Below, one piece after another: positions 1-6,461 of a stretch of DNA of 27,926 nt; position 1 is the stretch's first letter; the number at the start of each line of letters is the position of its first letter. Below the pieces are notes generated by a model, which was given only the letters and a program-made list of their open reading frames with translations, was not told the DNA's origin and did no database searches. The position numbers and the translations under genes are program-made. Source of the DNA: an uncultured Oscillospiraceae bacterium (GTDB lineage: Bacteria > Bacillota > Clostridia > Oscillospirales > Oscillospiraceae); assembly GCA_934565775.1 (NCBI GenBank), contig CAKTIN010000016.1:1-27926 (forward strand), in the 5' to 3' direction.

Positions 1-894
1 CTGCTGTTCACCAGCTGCGCCACCTGTATCCTCTTTGCGGCTGATACCCCCAACTGCTCCGTGGAGACCGCGTTCTACATGGGCGCCGTCGCCGCCACCG
101 CAGTGGGCACTCTGGAGGGCATTCCTGCGGGCCTGCACTTCGTGCTGATGGCCCTGACCGGCGCCGCCGCTTCCACGGTGGTGCTGCTGATCCCCTCCCT
201 GCTGAACTATTTCTTTAACGCAAACATCCTGGTCAGCTCTCTGATGCTGAACTACGTGCTGAACTATCTGGGCAACTACCTGGTGACCGGCCCCATGCGG
301 GACCCCACCGCCGGTTATGAGGCCACCAAGCGGATCGCCCAGGGCGCCCGCCTGCCCAAGTTCATCAGCGACGGCGCGGCGCAGGTCCATATCGGCCTGC
401 TCATCGGCCTGCTGGTGGTGGTCGTGGCCTGGTTCCTGCTGTACAAGTCCAACTTTGGTTATGAGTCCCGGACCGTGGGCGCCAACCGCGCCTTCGCGAA
501 GTTCTCCGGCATCAACATCCCCAAGGTCATCATCATGGGCGCCGTGATTGCCGGCTCCATGACCGGCCTGGGCGCCGCCTGCGAGATCTCCGGCTTCTAT
601 GACCGGCTGCGTTGGGTCGCCTCCCCCGGCTATGGCTGGGATGCGATCATGATCGCAACCCTGGCCTATAACAACCCCAAGGTTGTCATTCCTGCCGCTC
701 TGTTCGTGGCTTACATCCGGACCTCCGCGGATATGCTGAACATCAGCTCCGTGGTGCCGCCCGAGGTCGTTGAGATTGCTCAGCAGGTGGTCATCGTCAT
801 GATCGCCGCCAAGGGCCTGCTCAAGGGCATTGAGAAGCGGAACATCGTCCGCAACGCCAACAAGCAGATGGCCTATGAGAAAGAGGAGGCGTAA
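1..894 (+). CDS. ABC transporter permease, BMP/nucleoside type (5' partial)
   Basis: This is an inner-membrane permease of the branched-chain/sugar permease superfamily (BPD_transp_2), closest in style to the YufP-type permeases that work with a BMP-family lipoprotein to import nucleosides or related small molecules. The frame is open from base 1, so the N-terminus lies outside the window; family members are usually about 340-370 aa, so roughly 50-80 residues are missing. Several long hydrophobic helices are visible, and the cytoplasmic coupling motif is seen as GANRAFAKFSGIN (about 479-517). The C-terminal tail is charged. The stop is 2 nt before the next permease, and an AGGAGG site lies inside the end of this gene. 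The ATPase and binding protein are expected just upstream. Transport of a nucleoside, as opposed to another polyol or sugar, cannot be decided from the sequence; the downstream kinase and SIS proteins suggest a sugar-like substrate. Confidence 0.85.
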   Translation: MLFTSCATCILFAADTPNCSVETAFYMGAVAATAVGTLEGIPAGLHFVLMALTGAAASTVVLLIPSLLNYFFNANILVSSLMLNYVLNYLGNYLVTGPMRDPTAGYEATKRIAQGARLPKFISDGAAQVHIGLLIGLLVVVVAWFLLYKSNFGYESRTVGANRAFAKFSGINIPKVIIMGAVIAGSMTGLGAACEISGFYDRLRWVASPGYGWDAIMIATLAYNNPKVVIPAALFVAYIRTSADMLNISSVVPPEVVEIAQQVVIVMIAAKGLLKGIEKRNIVRNANKQMAYEKEEA

Positions 895-896
895 CG

Positions 897-1829
897 ATGT
901 CGTTTATTGAAGCTCTGTTTACGGAAAATACGCTGGTCGCCATCTTCCGGATGGCCACGCCTCTGATCTTCATCGCCATGGCCGCCTGTATCGGCCGGAA
1001 AGCCAACATCTCCAGCATTGCCTATGAAGGCATGGCCCTGTTCTCCGCCCTGGCGGGCGCTCTGGGCAGCCATTACACCAGCTCCCTGGGCTGGGGCGCC
1101 CTCATCGGCATTGCCGCCGGTATGCTCATCGCCGTGATTTTCGCCTACTTTGTCCTGTACCTGAACACCAGCCCCATGCTCATCGGCCTGGCGCTGAACT
1201 CCCTGGGCAACTTCGGCACGATCTACATCCTGTACCTGCTCACCGGGCGGAAGTCCGATTCTTCCACCATGATCTCCAAGAGCTTCCCCACGGTGCAGAT
1301 CCCCGCACTGAAGAACATCCCTGTGATCGGTACGCTGCTCAATGAGACGAACCTGCTGACCTATCTGGCCATTCTGGCGACGATCATCATCTTTATCATC
1401 ATTTACAAGACCCCCTTCGGCCTGCGCCTGCGCTCCGTGGGCGAGAGCCCCGCTGCCGCGACCTCCGTGGGCATCAACGTTAAGCGGACCCAGTTCATCG
1501 TCATGCTGATCTCCGGTCTGCTGGCCTCTGTGGGCGGCCTGTTCATGTCCATGGCGTACCTGCCCTACTTCACCAAGAACATGCTCTCCGGCCGTGGCTT
1601 CATCGGCCTGGCGGCGTGTAACCTGGCGGCGGGCCATCCCATCGGTGCTTTCTTCTGCACCCTGCTCTTCGGCGCGGCGGACGCTGTGGCCAATGTGGCC
1701 CAGGCCTTCCGTATGCCCGCCCAGTTCGCCTCCATGCTGCCGTACATCGCCACCATCATTGGCCTGTGCGTCACCGGCTACCGGGCGACCCATCAGAAGG
1801 TGAAGAAGAGCAAGGAGGCCAAGGCCTGA
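897..1829 (+). CDS. ABC transporter permease, second subunit of the BMP/nucleoside-type importer
   Basis: A 310-aa integral membrane protein of the YufQ-like branch of BPD_transp_2 permeases, forming a heterodimeric channel with the preceding permease. It has about eight to nine hydrophobic segments and the conserved cytoplasmic EAA-like loop GESPAAATSVGINV around residues 181-194, which contacts the ATPase. Length is normal for the family. The start ATG follows an AGGAGG site with good spacing and lies 2 nt after the upstream stop, so translation is probably coupled. The lysine-rich C-terminus (KVKKSKEAKA) is cytoplasmic. Family assignment is firm; the substrate is unknown. Confidence 0.88.
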   Translation: MSFIEALFTENTLVAIFRMATPLIFIAMAACIGRKANISSIAYEGMALFSALAGALGSHYTSSLGWGALIGIAAGMLIAVIFAYFVLYLNTSPMLIGLALNSLGNFGTIYILYLLTGRKSDSSTMISKSFPTVQIPALKNIPVIGTLLNETNLLTYLAILATIIIFIIIYKTPFGLRLRSVGESPAAATSVGINVKRTQFIVMLISGLLASVGGLFMSMAYLPYFTKNMLSGRGFIGLAACNLAAGHPIGAFFCTLLFGAADAVANVAQAFRMPAQFASMLPYIATIIGLCVTGYRATHQKVKKSKEAKA

Positions 1830-1830
1830 G

Positions 1831-2049
1831 ATGCCCCACTTTGAAATTAAGGTCTACCCCGGCTATACGCCGGAGCAGCTGGACGCGCTGACCAAGAGCG
1901 TGGTCCAGGCTGCCGTCCGGGATCTTCAGGTCCCGGAGCGGGTGGTCTCCGTGGCCATCGAGACGGTGCCCCCGGAGCAGTGGGAGAAGCGGGTCTATGA
2001 GCCCCTGATCCAAGACCGGCCGGAGCTGAAGAAGGCCCCGGAATACTGA
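1831..2049 (+). CDS. 4-oxalocrotonate tautomerase-like protein
   Basis: A 72-aa protein of the tautomerase superfamily. Members use an N-terminal proline, exposed after removal of Met1, as general base to shift enol/keto or double-bond isomers. Here Met is followed directly by Pro, then the beta-alpha-beta pattern HFEIKVYPGYTPEQLDALTK and VSVAIETVPPEQW, where a Trp ends the second strand as in PptA/YrdN-type members. Length fits a 4-OT monomer (60-75 aa), which would assemble as a dimer or hexamer. An AGGAGG site lies within the end of the upstream permease; spacing is long (about 12 nt) but no better start exists. It begins 1 nt after the permease stop, so it belongs to the operon. It may tautomerise an intermediate made by the kinase or SIS enzymes, but that is inference. 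Confidence 0.82.
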   Translation: MPHFEIKVYPGYTPEQLDALTKSVVQAAVRDLQVPERVVSVAIETVPPEQWEKRVYEPLIQDRPELKKAPEY

Positions 2050-2056
2050 CAAAGCA

Positions 2057-2082
2057 CCCCGGAGGGGACCTCCCCTCCGGGG
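2057..2082 (+). other. Perfect intercistronic hairpin without T-tract
   Basis: An 11-bp perfect inverted repeat (2057-2067 with 2072-2082, 4-nt loop) lies between the tautomerase and kinase genes. No run of T follows, and the kinase ribosome binding site (GGAG, about 2090) starts 8 nt later. It is more likely an mRNA-stabilising or expression-balancing element between the transport genes and the enzyme genes than a terminator, although partial termination cannot be excluded. Confidence 0.6.
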
Positions 2083-2099
2083 CACTGAAGGAGAGCAAC

Positions 2100-3056
2100 A
2101 TGAAATATATTGCCCTGGGGGCGGTGATTACCAACCGCCTGCTGTTTACAGATCATAAGATCGTATCCGACGTCATGGGCGGCAGCGGCCTGTATTCCTT
2201 TGCGGCCCTGCGACTTTGTACGCCGGAAAGTTTGCTCGTGGCCGGCGTTGGCCCCGATTTTGAGGAATTCTATGGGAAATGGTTCGATGAAAACGGGTGC
2301 AGCTACGCCGGTTTATTCCGTCCCGTGGATAAGACGACCTATAACGAATTAGTCTACGCCCCGGACGGCACCTATGTGGAGTATTCCATTTACGGCCCCG
2401 AGTATGAGAAGGCCAATATGCCCAAGACCATTCCCACAGGGAAGGACCTGCTGCCCTTCCTGTCGGACTGCAAGGGCATAAACGCCAACGTCAATATTGA
2501 CGCAGAGACGGCGGACCTGCTGGTGGAGGCGAAAAAGCGCCACCCCTTCCGGGTCATGTGGGAGGTCCCGGCCAGCGCCATCGGCGAGCTGGCTCAGATC
2601 CGGGCCCAGGGGGGCCTGGAGGCCCTGCGCCGGCGCCTGCGGGGGATCGACCTGTTCTCCATCAACAAGCCCGAGAGCTTTGAGATCTTCGGCGTCTCCA
2701 CGGTGGAGCAGGCCATTGCCTGCTTCCAGGAGCTGGGCCTGCCCAGCTATTACCGGGTGGGCTCCAAGGGGGCCTATATGATCGAGGGCCAGGACTATGC
2801 CTATGTGCCCATGATCAGCCTGGTGCCCCGGGAGCAGGAGATCGACCCCACGGGCTGCGGCAACACCTCCACGGCGGCGGCCATGTGGGCCTATTGCGAG
2901 GGCTTCGACCTGCTCAAGACCTGCATCGTCGGCAACGTGGCCGCGGCATACAATGTGCAGCAATATGGGCCCTATCTGGACCTGAGCGAAAAGACCCACC
3001 GGGAAATGATGGCCCATGTGGAGCGCATTTATCAAGAACGGAAATCGTGCAAATAA
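2100..3056 (+). CDS. PfkB-family carbohydrate kinase-like protein, variant active site
   Basis: A 318-aa protein of the ribokinase/PfkB fold, which normally phosphorylates sugars or nucleosides with ATP. Family marks in order are a glycine-rich substrate motif GGSGLYSFAA (residues 27-36), the segment SINKPESFEIFG (187-198, the usual N-x-x-E region), an SKGAYM strand (222-227) and the C-terminal motif DPTGCGN (249-255). In typical members this is D-T/S-x-GAGD, whose last Asp is the catalytic base; here it is Asn255. The same Asn occurs in the MAK32-like branch of PfkB proteins, so it may be a real variant, not a defect. It is preceded by GGAG and follows the tautomerase by 50 nt. The neighbours (importer, SIS proteins) recall the fructosamine pathway, where FrlD (PfkB kinase) works with FrlB (SIS deglycase). 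Whether this protein is an active kinase is uncertain. Confidence 0.82.
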   Translation: MKYIALGAVITNRLLFTDHKIVSDVMGGSGLYSFAALRLCTPESLLVAGVGPDFEEFYGKWFDENGCSYAGLFRPVDKTTYNELVYAPDGTYVEYSIYGPEYEKANMPKTIPTGKDLLPFLSDCKGINANVNIDAETADLLVEAKKRHPFRVMWEVPASAIGELAQIRAQGGLEALRRRLRGIDLFSINKPESFEIFGVSTVEQAIACFQELGLPSYYRVGSKGAYMIEGQDYAYVPMISLVPREQEIDPTGCGNTSTAAAMWAYCEGFDLLKTCIVGNVAAAYNVQQYGPYLDLSEKTHREMMAHVERIYQERKSCK

Positions 3057-3074
3057 CTGGCAAAGGAGTTAGGT

Positions 3075-4223
3075 ATGGACAAGAAAGAGTTTGAAAATTC
3101 CCTGGTCCGGCAGGCCAGGGTCACCCGGGACATGATCCGGTGCGTGTATGACAGCGTGACGGCCCAGCTGGGCGAGGCGCTGCCCGCCAAGGAGATCTTC
3201 GACGCGCAGAAGATCTTTATCACCGGCTGCGGCGACAGCTGGCTGGCCGGAGTCGCCTGCAAGGCGGCCTTCGAGAGCATCACCAAGGTGGAGACCTTCG
3301 CCATGCGGGCCATTGAGTTCTCCCGCCATCTAAACGGCAAGAACCTGGGCTATTCTCCCAATACCCCCATGGTTCTGGTCATTTCCTTCTCCGGCGAGGC
3401 GACCCGGGCCGTGGAGTGCGCCATCCGGGCCTCTGAGCGGGGGGCGAACACCATCGCCATCACCAACAACCCCAATTCCCGCCTGGCCAAGGCCTGCCGC
3501 CACACGATCTGCGTCGGCCTGCCTGAGGGCGGCGAGTACTTCCCCGGCGCTACCACCTATAACGCCTCCATGACCGCCCTGCTGCTGGTGGCCATGCGCA
3601 TGGGCCGGGCGAAGAACACCATCTCCGGCGAGGATTACCTGGATATGCGCCAGGCTCTGCTGGATTACGCCGAGGCCGTTCAGGCCCAGGTGCCTGCCTA
3701 TGAGGATGAGGCCTTCCGGCTGGCCCAGCAGTGGCAGAACCTCCGGGCTGTGGACTTCATCGGCGATTACTCCGACTACGCCACCGCCTTCTTCGGCTCC
3801 GCGAAGATCATCGAGACCTACGGCGGCTATACCACCTACGACGACAGCGAGGACTGGTGCCACATCAACTACTTCCTGGCCCAGCCCGAGACCATCGGCC
3901 GGGTGGTCATCGCCAACCCCTCTACCCCCTCCTTCGGCCGGATCCAGGAGACCCTGGCGGCGGTGAAGCTCCTGGGCAGCCCCTGCATCGTGGTGAGCCA
4001 CGGGAGCAAGGACCTGTTTGACAGCAGCTTCCATGTGTTCTCCATGCCGGAGCCCCGGTATTTCTGGCTGGCGCCCCTGCTGCAGCACACCCCCTTCAAT
4101 CTGGTGGCCGGTTACATCGCCGCTCTGAAGGAAGAACCCCCCTTCCGCATGGGGATGGAAGCCTTTGCAACGCCCCTTGGGCAGAACCGTCTGAACAAGG
4201 GCACCGAGATCAAGATCGTTTGA
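3075..4223 (+). CDS. Double SIS-domain sugar isomerase/deglycase-like protein (copy 1)
   Basis: A 382-aa protein with two SIS (sugar isomerase) folds, as in the GlmS isomerase half, AgaS and FrlB. These bind phosphosugars and catalyse aldose-ketose isomerisation, deamination or deglycation. Visible motifs are ITGCGDS (49-55) and ISFSGEAT (103-110), the phosphate-binding loops of the first SIS domain, then TNNPNSRLA (130-138). In the second domain the usual E-F/L-R/K-HGP region is replaced by DDSEDWCHINYF (256-267), which is also present in the second copy. The C-terminal WLAPLLQHTPFNLVAGYIAALK (about 341-362) resembles the end of FrlB-type proteins. The start has an AAGGAG site 7 nt upstream. 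Together with the kinase this suggests action on a phosphorylated Amadori- or amino-sugar-like compound; that is inference from family and context. Confidence 0.85.
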   Translation: MDKKEFENSLVRQARVTRDMIRCVYDSVTAQLGEALPAKEIFDAQKIFITGCGDSWLAGVACKAAFESITKVETFAMRAIEFSRHLNGKNLGYSPNTPMVLVISFSGEATRAVECAIRASERGANTIAITNNPNSRLAKACRHTICVGLPEGGEYFPGATTYNASMTALLLVAMRMGRAKNTISGEDYLDMRQALLDYAEAVQAQVPAYEDEAFRLAQQWQNLRAVDFIGDYSDYATAFFGSAKIIETYGGYTTYDDSEDWCHINYFLAQPETIGRVVIANPSTPSFGRIQETLAAVKLLGSPCIVVSHGSKDLFDSSFHVFSMPEPRYFWLAPLLQHTPFNLVAGYIAALKEEPPFRMGMEAFATPLGQNRLNKGTEIKIV

Positions 4224-4233
4224 GGTGAGCCAT

Positions 4234-4638
4234 ATGGTATATACAACGGAATTGAAGCTTAGAACCTCTGCCGTTCCCGCCCAGGAGATCACCGGGGCTG
4301 TGGCGGAGGCCATCGCCGCCAGCGGCGTGAAGCAGGGCATCGTCCTGGTGGAGACCGCTGCCGCCGCCTCCGGCGTGCTCCGGGCCCCTGCGGGCAACGA
4401 GAAGGCCATGCAGGATGTGATGAAGGAGCTGCGGCACCTGGTGCCCGCCCGGATCAACTTCGCCAACGAGGAGTCCCCCGAGAATGCTGCCGGCTGCGTC
4501 AAGTGCGCCCTGTTTGGGGCCAGCGTCGCCTGCGCCGTGGTGGAGGGGGCCCTGTCCGGCGTGGAAAACGGCATTTACTTTATGGATTATGACGGCCCCC
4601 GGACCTGCACCTGCACGGTGTGCGTCCTGGGTCAGTAA
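4234..4638 (+). CDS. YjbQ-family protein with lost histidines (degenerate paralogue)
   Basis: A 134-aa protein of the YjbQ/UPF0047 family, recognisable by its length, the segment GIYFMDYDGPR (113-123) and NAAGCVKCALFG (84-95). Compared with the canonical copy at 5856-6266, all three conserved histidines are replaced: the HTTA position is Ala43, the YRH position is Ala77 and the AGHIK position is Cys88. The protein is also unusually Cys-rich near its end (TCTCTVC). The reading frame is intact and initiation is normal, so it does not look like a pseudogene. I chose ATG 4234, preceded by GAGGTGA, over the in-frame GTG at 4225, which sits almost on the upstream stop. YjbQ proteins form trimers, so this copy may be a structural or regulatory partner of the intact copy. 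Function unknown. Confidence 0.78.
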   Translation: MVYTTELKLRTSAVPAQEITGAVAEAIAASGVKQGIVLVETAAAASGVLRAPAGNEKAMQDVMKELRHLVPARINFANEESPENAAGCVKCALFGASVACAVVEGALSGVENGIYFMDYDGPRTCTCTVCVLGQ

Positions 4639-4652
4639 GCGGGAGGTCGAAG

Positions 4653-5843
4653 ATGAAGCATACCGAGTATAAAAGCGCCCTGCTGGATCAGATCCGCAAC
4701 TCCGTAAGGGACGTCAATGAGATCGCTGCGGCGGAGCCCTTTGAGCTGTTTGAGAGCTGCGTGCCCGAGCCCGTGGCCGCCTCCTGCAAGCAGGTGTTCC
4801 TCACCGGCTGCGGAGACAGCTACTGCGCCGGCATCGCCGCCAAGCCCGTCTATGAGAACGCCGAGTCCTTCACCGGCACCGGCATGGTCCCCGGCACCCC
4901 CACCCAGGCCCTGCGGAACATCGAGTGCTCCCGCTACCTGAACACCTATAAGGGCTGGGAGCCCCTGACCCTGGCGGGGAACACGGTCTGCGCCGTGTCC
5001 ATCTCCGGCGCGCCCAGCCGTCCCACCGAGGCGGTGAAGCGCATGAACGCCATCGGCGGCAAGAGCATCGCCTTTACCACCAACCCCAACGGCGAGCTGG
5101 CCAAGAACGCCACCTATGTCATTCCCATGCACCTGCCCGCCTGCGGCCACGCTCCCAACGTCACCTCTTATTACAGCTCCCTGTTCTCCCTGATGATGTT
5201 CGGCTTCTATATGAGCCGGGCCAAGGGCCAGATCACCCCTGCCCAGGCCGATGCCTGCCGCCTGGGGCTGCTGCAATACGCCAATTCCTACTCCGGCAGC
5301 GTTATGGACCGCCTGTCTCAGCAGGCCTTTGACCTGGCCGAGAAGTGGGAGGCCGACGGAGTGGACAACATGGACTTCATCGGCGACGGCCCGGATTATG
5401 CCACGGCCTTCTTCGGTTCTGCCAAGATGGTAGAGGCCTTCGGCGGCCTGACCACCAACGACGACAGCGAGGATTGGTGCCATATCAACTATTTCATCAA
5501 GGATACGGACCATATCGGCACCTTCATCGTGGCCAACACCGGCTCTCCCTCCTTCAACCGGGAGCTGGAGACCATCCGGGTGGCCTGCGAGCTGCGTAAG
5601 CACGTGGCCGTGATCACCGACGGGGATCCCGCCCTGTTCCCAGACAACGCCGTGGTGTTCCAGACCCCCAAGCCCAAGTCCCCCTGGATGGCGCCGCTGA
5701 TGCAGCACATCCCCATGGACTTTGTGGCGGCCTACATTGCCTGCTTCCGGGGCACGAAGGCCTTCCGGGAGGACAGCCCGGTGCATCAGCAGGACGGGGT
5801 GTGCAAGCGCTTCCGTCAGAGCAAGATCGAAGTTGTGAAGTAA
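4653..5843 (+). CDS. Double SIS-domain sugar isomerase/deglycase-like protein (copy 2)
   Basis: A 396-aa paralogue of the SIS protein at 3075-4223. Shared landmarks are FLTGCGDS (49-56), SISGAPSR (116-123), FTTNPNGELA (141-150), FIGDGPDYATAFFGSAK (242-258), DDSEDWCHINYF (270-281) and the C-terminal MAPLMQHIPMDFVAAYIA. Copy 2 has inserted residues near 73-90 and 100-110 and a longer C-terminal tail. ATG 4653 follows GGGAGG with good spacing; the in-frame GTG at 4620 would overlap the previous gene and lacks a matching site. It lies 14 nt after the degenerate YjbQ gene and 12 nt before the intact one. The divergence suggests an old duplication, with the copies forming a heteromer or acting on consecutive or different phosphosugars. 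Substrate unknown. Confidence 0.85.
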   Translation: MKHTEYKSALLDQIRNSVRDVNEIAAAEPFELFESCVPEPVAASCKQVFLTGCGDSYCAGIAAKPVYENAESFTGTGMVPGTPTQALRNIECSRYLNTYKGWEPLTLAGNTVCAVSISGAPSRPTEAVKRMNAIGGKSIAFTTNPNGELAKNATYVIPMHLPACGHAPNVTSYYSSLFSLMMFGFYMSRAKGQITPAQADACRLGLLQYANSYSGSVMDRLSQQAFDLAEKWEADGVDNMDFIGDGPDYATAFFGSAKMVEAFGGLTTNDDSEDWCHINYFIKDTDHIGTFIVANTGSPSFNRELETIRVACELRKHVAVITDGDPALFPDNAVVFQTPKPKSPWMAPLMQHIPMDFVAAYIACFRGTKAFREDSPVHQQDGVCKRFRQSKIEVVK

Positions 5844-5855
5844 GGGGGAAGGGAT

Positions 5856-6266
5856 ATGTCATACCTGAAAAAGTATTCGCTGCGGACCCAGTTTGAGGGG
5901 ATGCACGACATTACCGCCCAGGTCCAGGAGGCCGTGAAGGAAAGCGGCGTCCAGGAGGGCTTCTGCATCGTACACTGCAACCACACCACCGCCGGCCTGC
6001 TGGTGACCTCCTTCTGGGATAAGCGGGGCCATGTGGATTTCATGGAGGAGCTGGATAAGATCGTCCCCACCCGGTACGATTACCGCCACCAGTTCGATAC
6101 GCCCACGGACGCCGCCGGTCATATTAAGACCGCCCTGTCCGGCGTGACCCTGACCCTGATCGTTACCGGGGGCAAGGCGCTGCTGGGCTCCTCTCAGGGC
6201 ATTCTGTTCGCGGAGTATGACGGCCCCAGAGACCGCCAGTTCTTCGTAAAGGTCGTCTCCGACTAA
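5856..6266 (+). CDS. yjbQ: YjbQ-family protein (canonical copy)
   Basis: A 136-aa member of the YjbQ/UPF0047 family, often labelled secondary thiamine-phosphate synthase because some members weakly complement thiE mutants; the true physiological reaction is unsettled. The conserved residues are present: CNHTTAG (41-47), YRHQFDTPTDAAGHIK (76-91, with His78 and His89) and GSSQGILFAEYDGPR (111-125). Three histidines probably line the active site at subunit interfaces of a trimer. It is the last gene of the operon, preceded by GGGGGAAGGG and followed at once by a strong terminator. Its repeated pairing with SIS proteins argues for a role in sugar-phosphate chemistry here, not thiamine synthesis; this is inference. 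Confidence 0.87.
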   Translation: MSYLKKYSLRTQFEGMHDITAQVQEAVKESGVQEGFCIVHCNHTTAGLLVTSFWDKRGHVDFMEELDKIVPTRYDYRHQFDTPTDAAGHIKTALSGVTLTLIVTGGKALLGSSQGILFAEYDGPRDRQFFVKVVSD

Positions 6267-6274
6267 AGTAAAAG

Positions 6275-6304
6275 GTCCCCGCCTCCGGCGGGGACTTTTT
6301 TCTG
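6275..6304 (+). terminator. Rho-independent terminator of the kinase/SIS/YjbQ operon
   Basis: A perfect 9-bp GC-rich stem (6275-6283 with 6287-6295) with a 3-nt loop is followed by six T residues (6296-6301). It lies 8 nt after the yjbQ stop codon, and gives a clear end to the first operon. Confidence 0.92.
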
Positions 6305-6409
6305 TTAAGCACAAGGCCACCGGAGGCAAGCGCAGGCCGCAGTAATTGAGCGTTTGCTTCAGGCGAAATACCCCATTCCTTCCGCGGAAAAACAGCTTTT
6401 TGACAGACC

Positions 6410-6436
6410 AAGGCCCCCACAAACAGTGGGGGCCTT
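6410..6436 (-). terminator. Probable terminator of the minus-strand MATE-M50 operon
   Basis: A perfect 11-bp inverted repeat (6410-6420 with 6426-6436, loop 5 nt) lies 25 nt beyond the stop of the M50-like gene. On the minus strand no immediate U-run follows; the nearest T-rich stretch is about 20 nt further. It separates two convergent operons. It may act as a bidirectional or rather weak terminator. Confidence 0.6.
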
Positions 6437-6461
6437 CCAATTCTCGGGAGCAGGAGCCCCG

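Noticed and set aside
4225..4233. GTG start for the first YjbQ-like gene
   Set aside because: It begins 2 nt after the previous stop and would bury the GAGGTGA ribosome binding site that fits ATG 4234.
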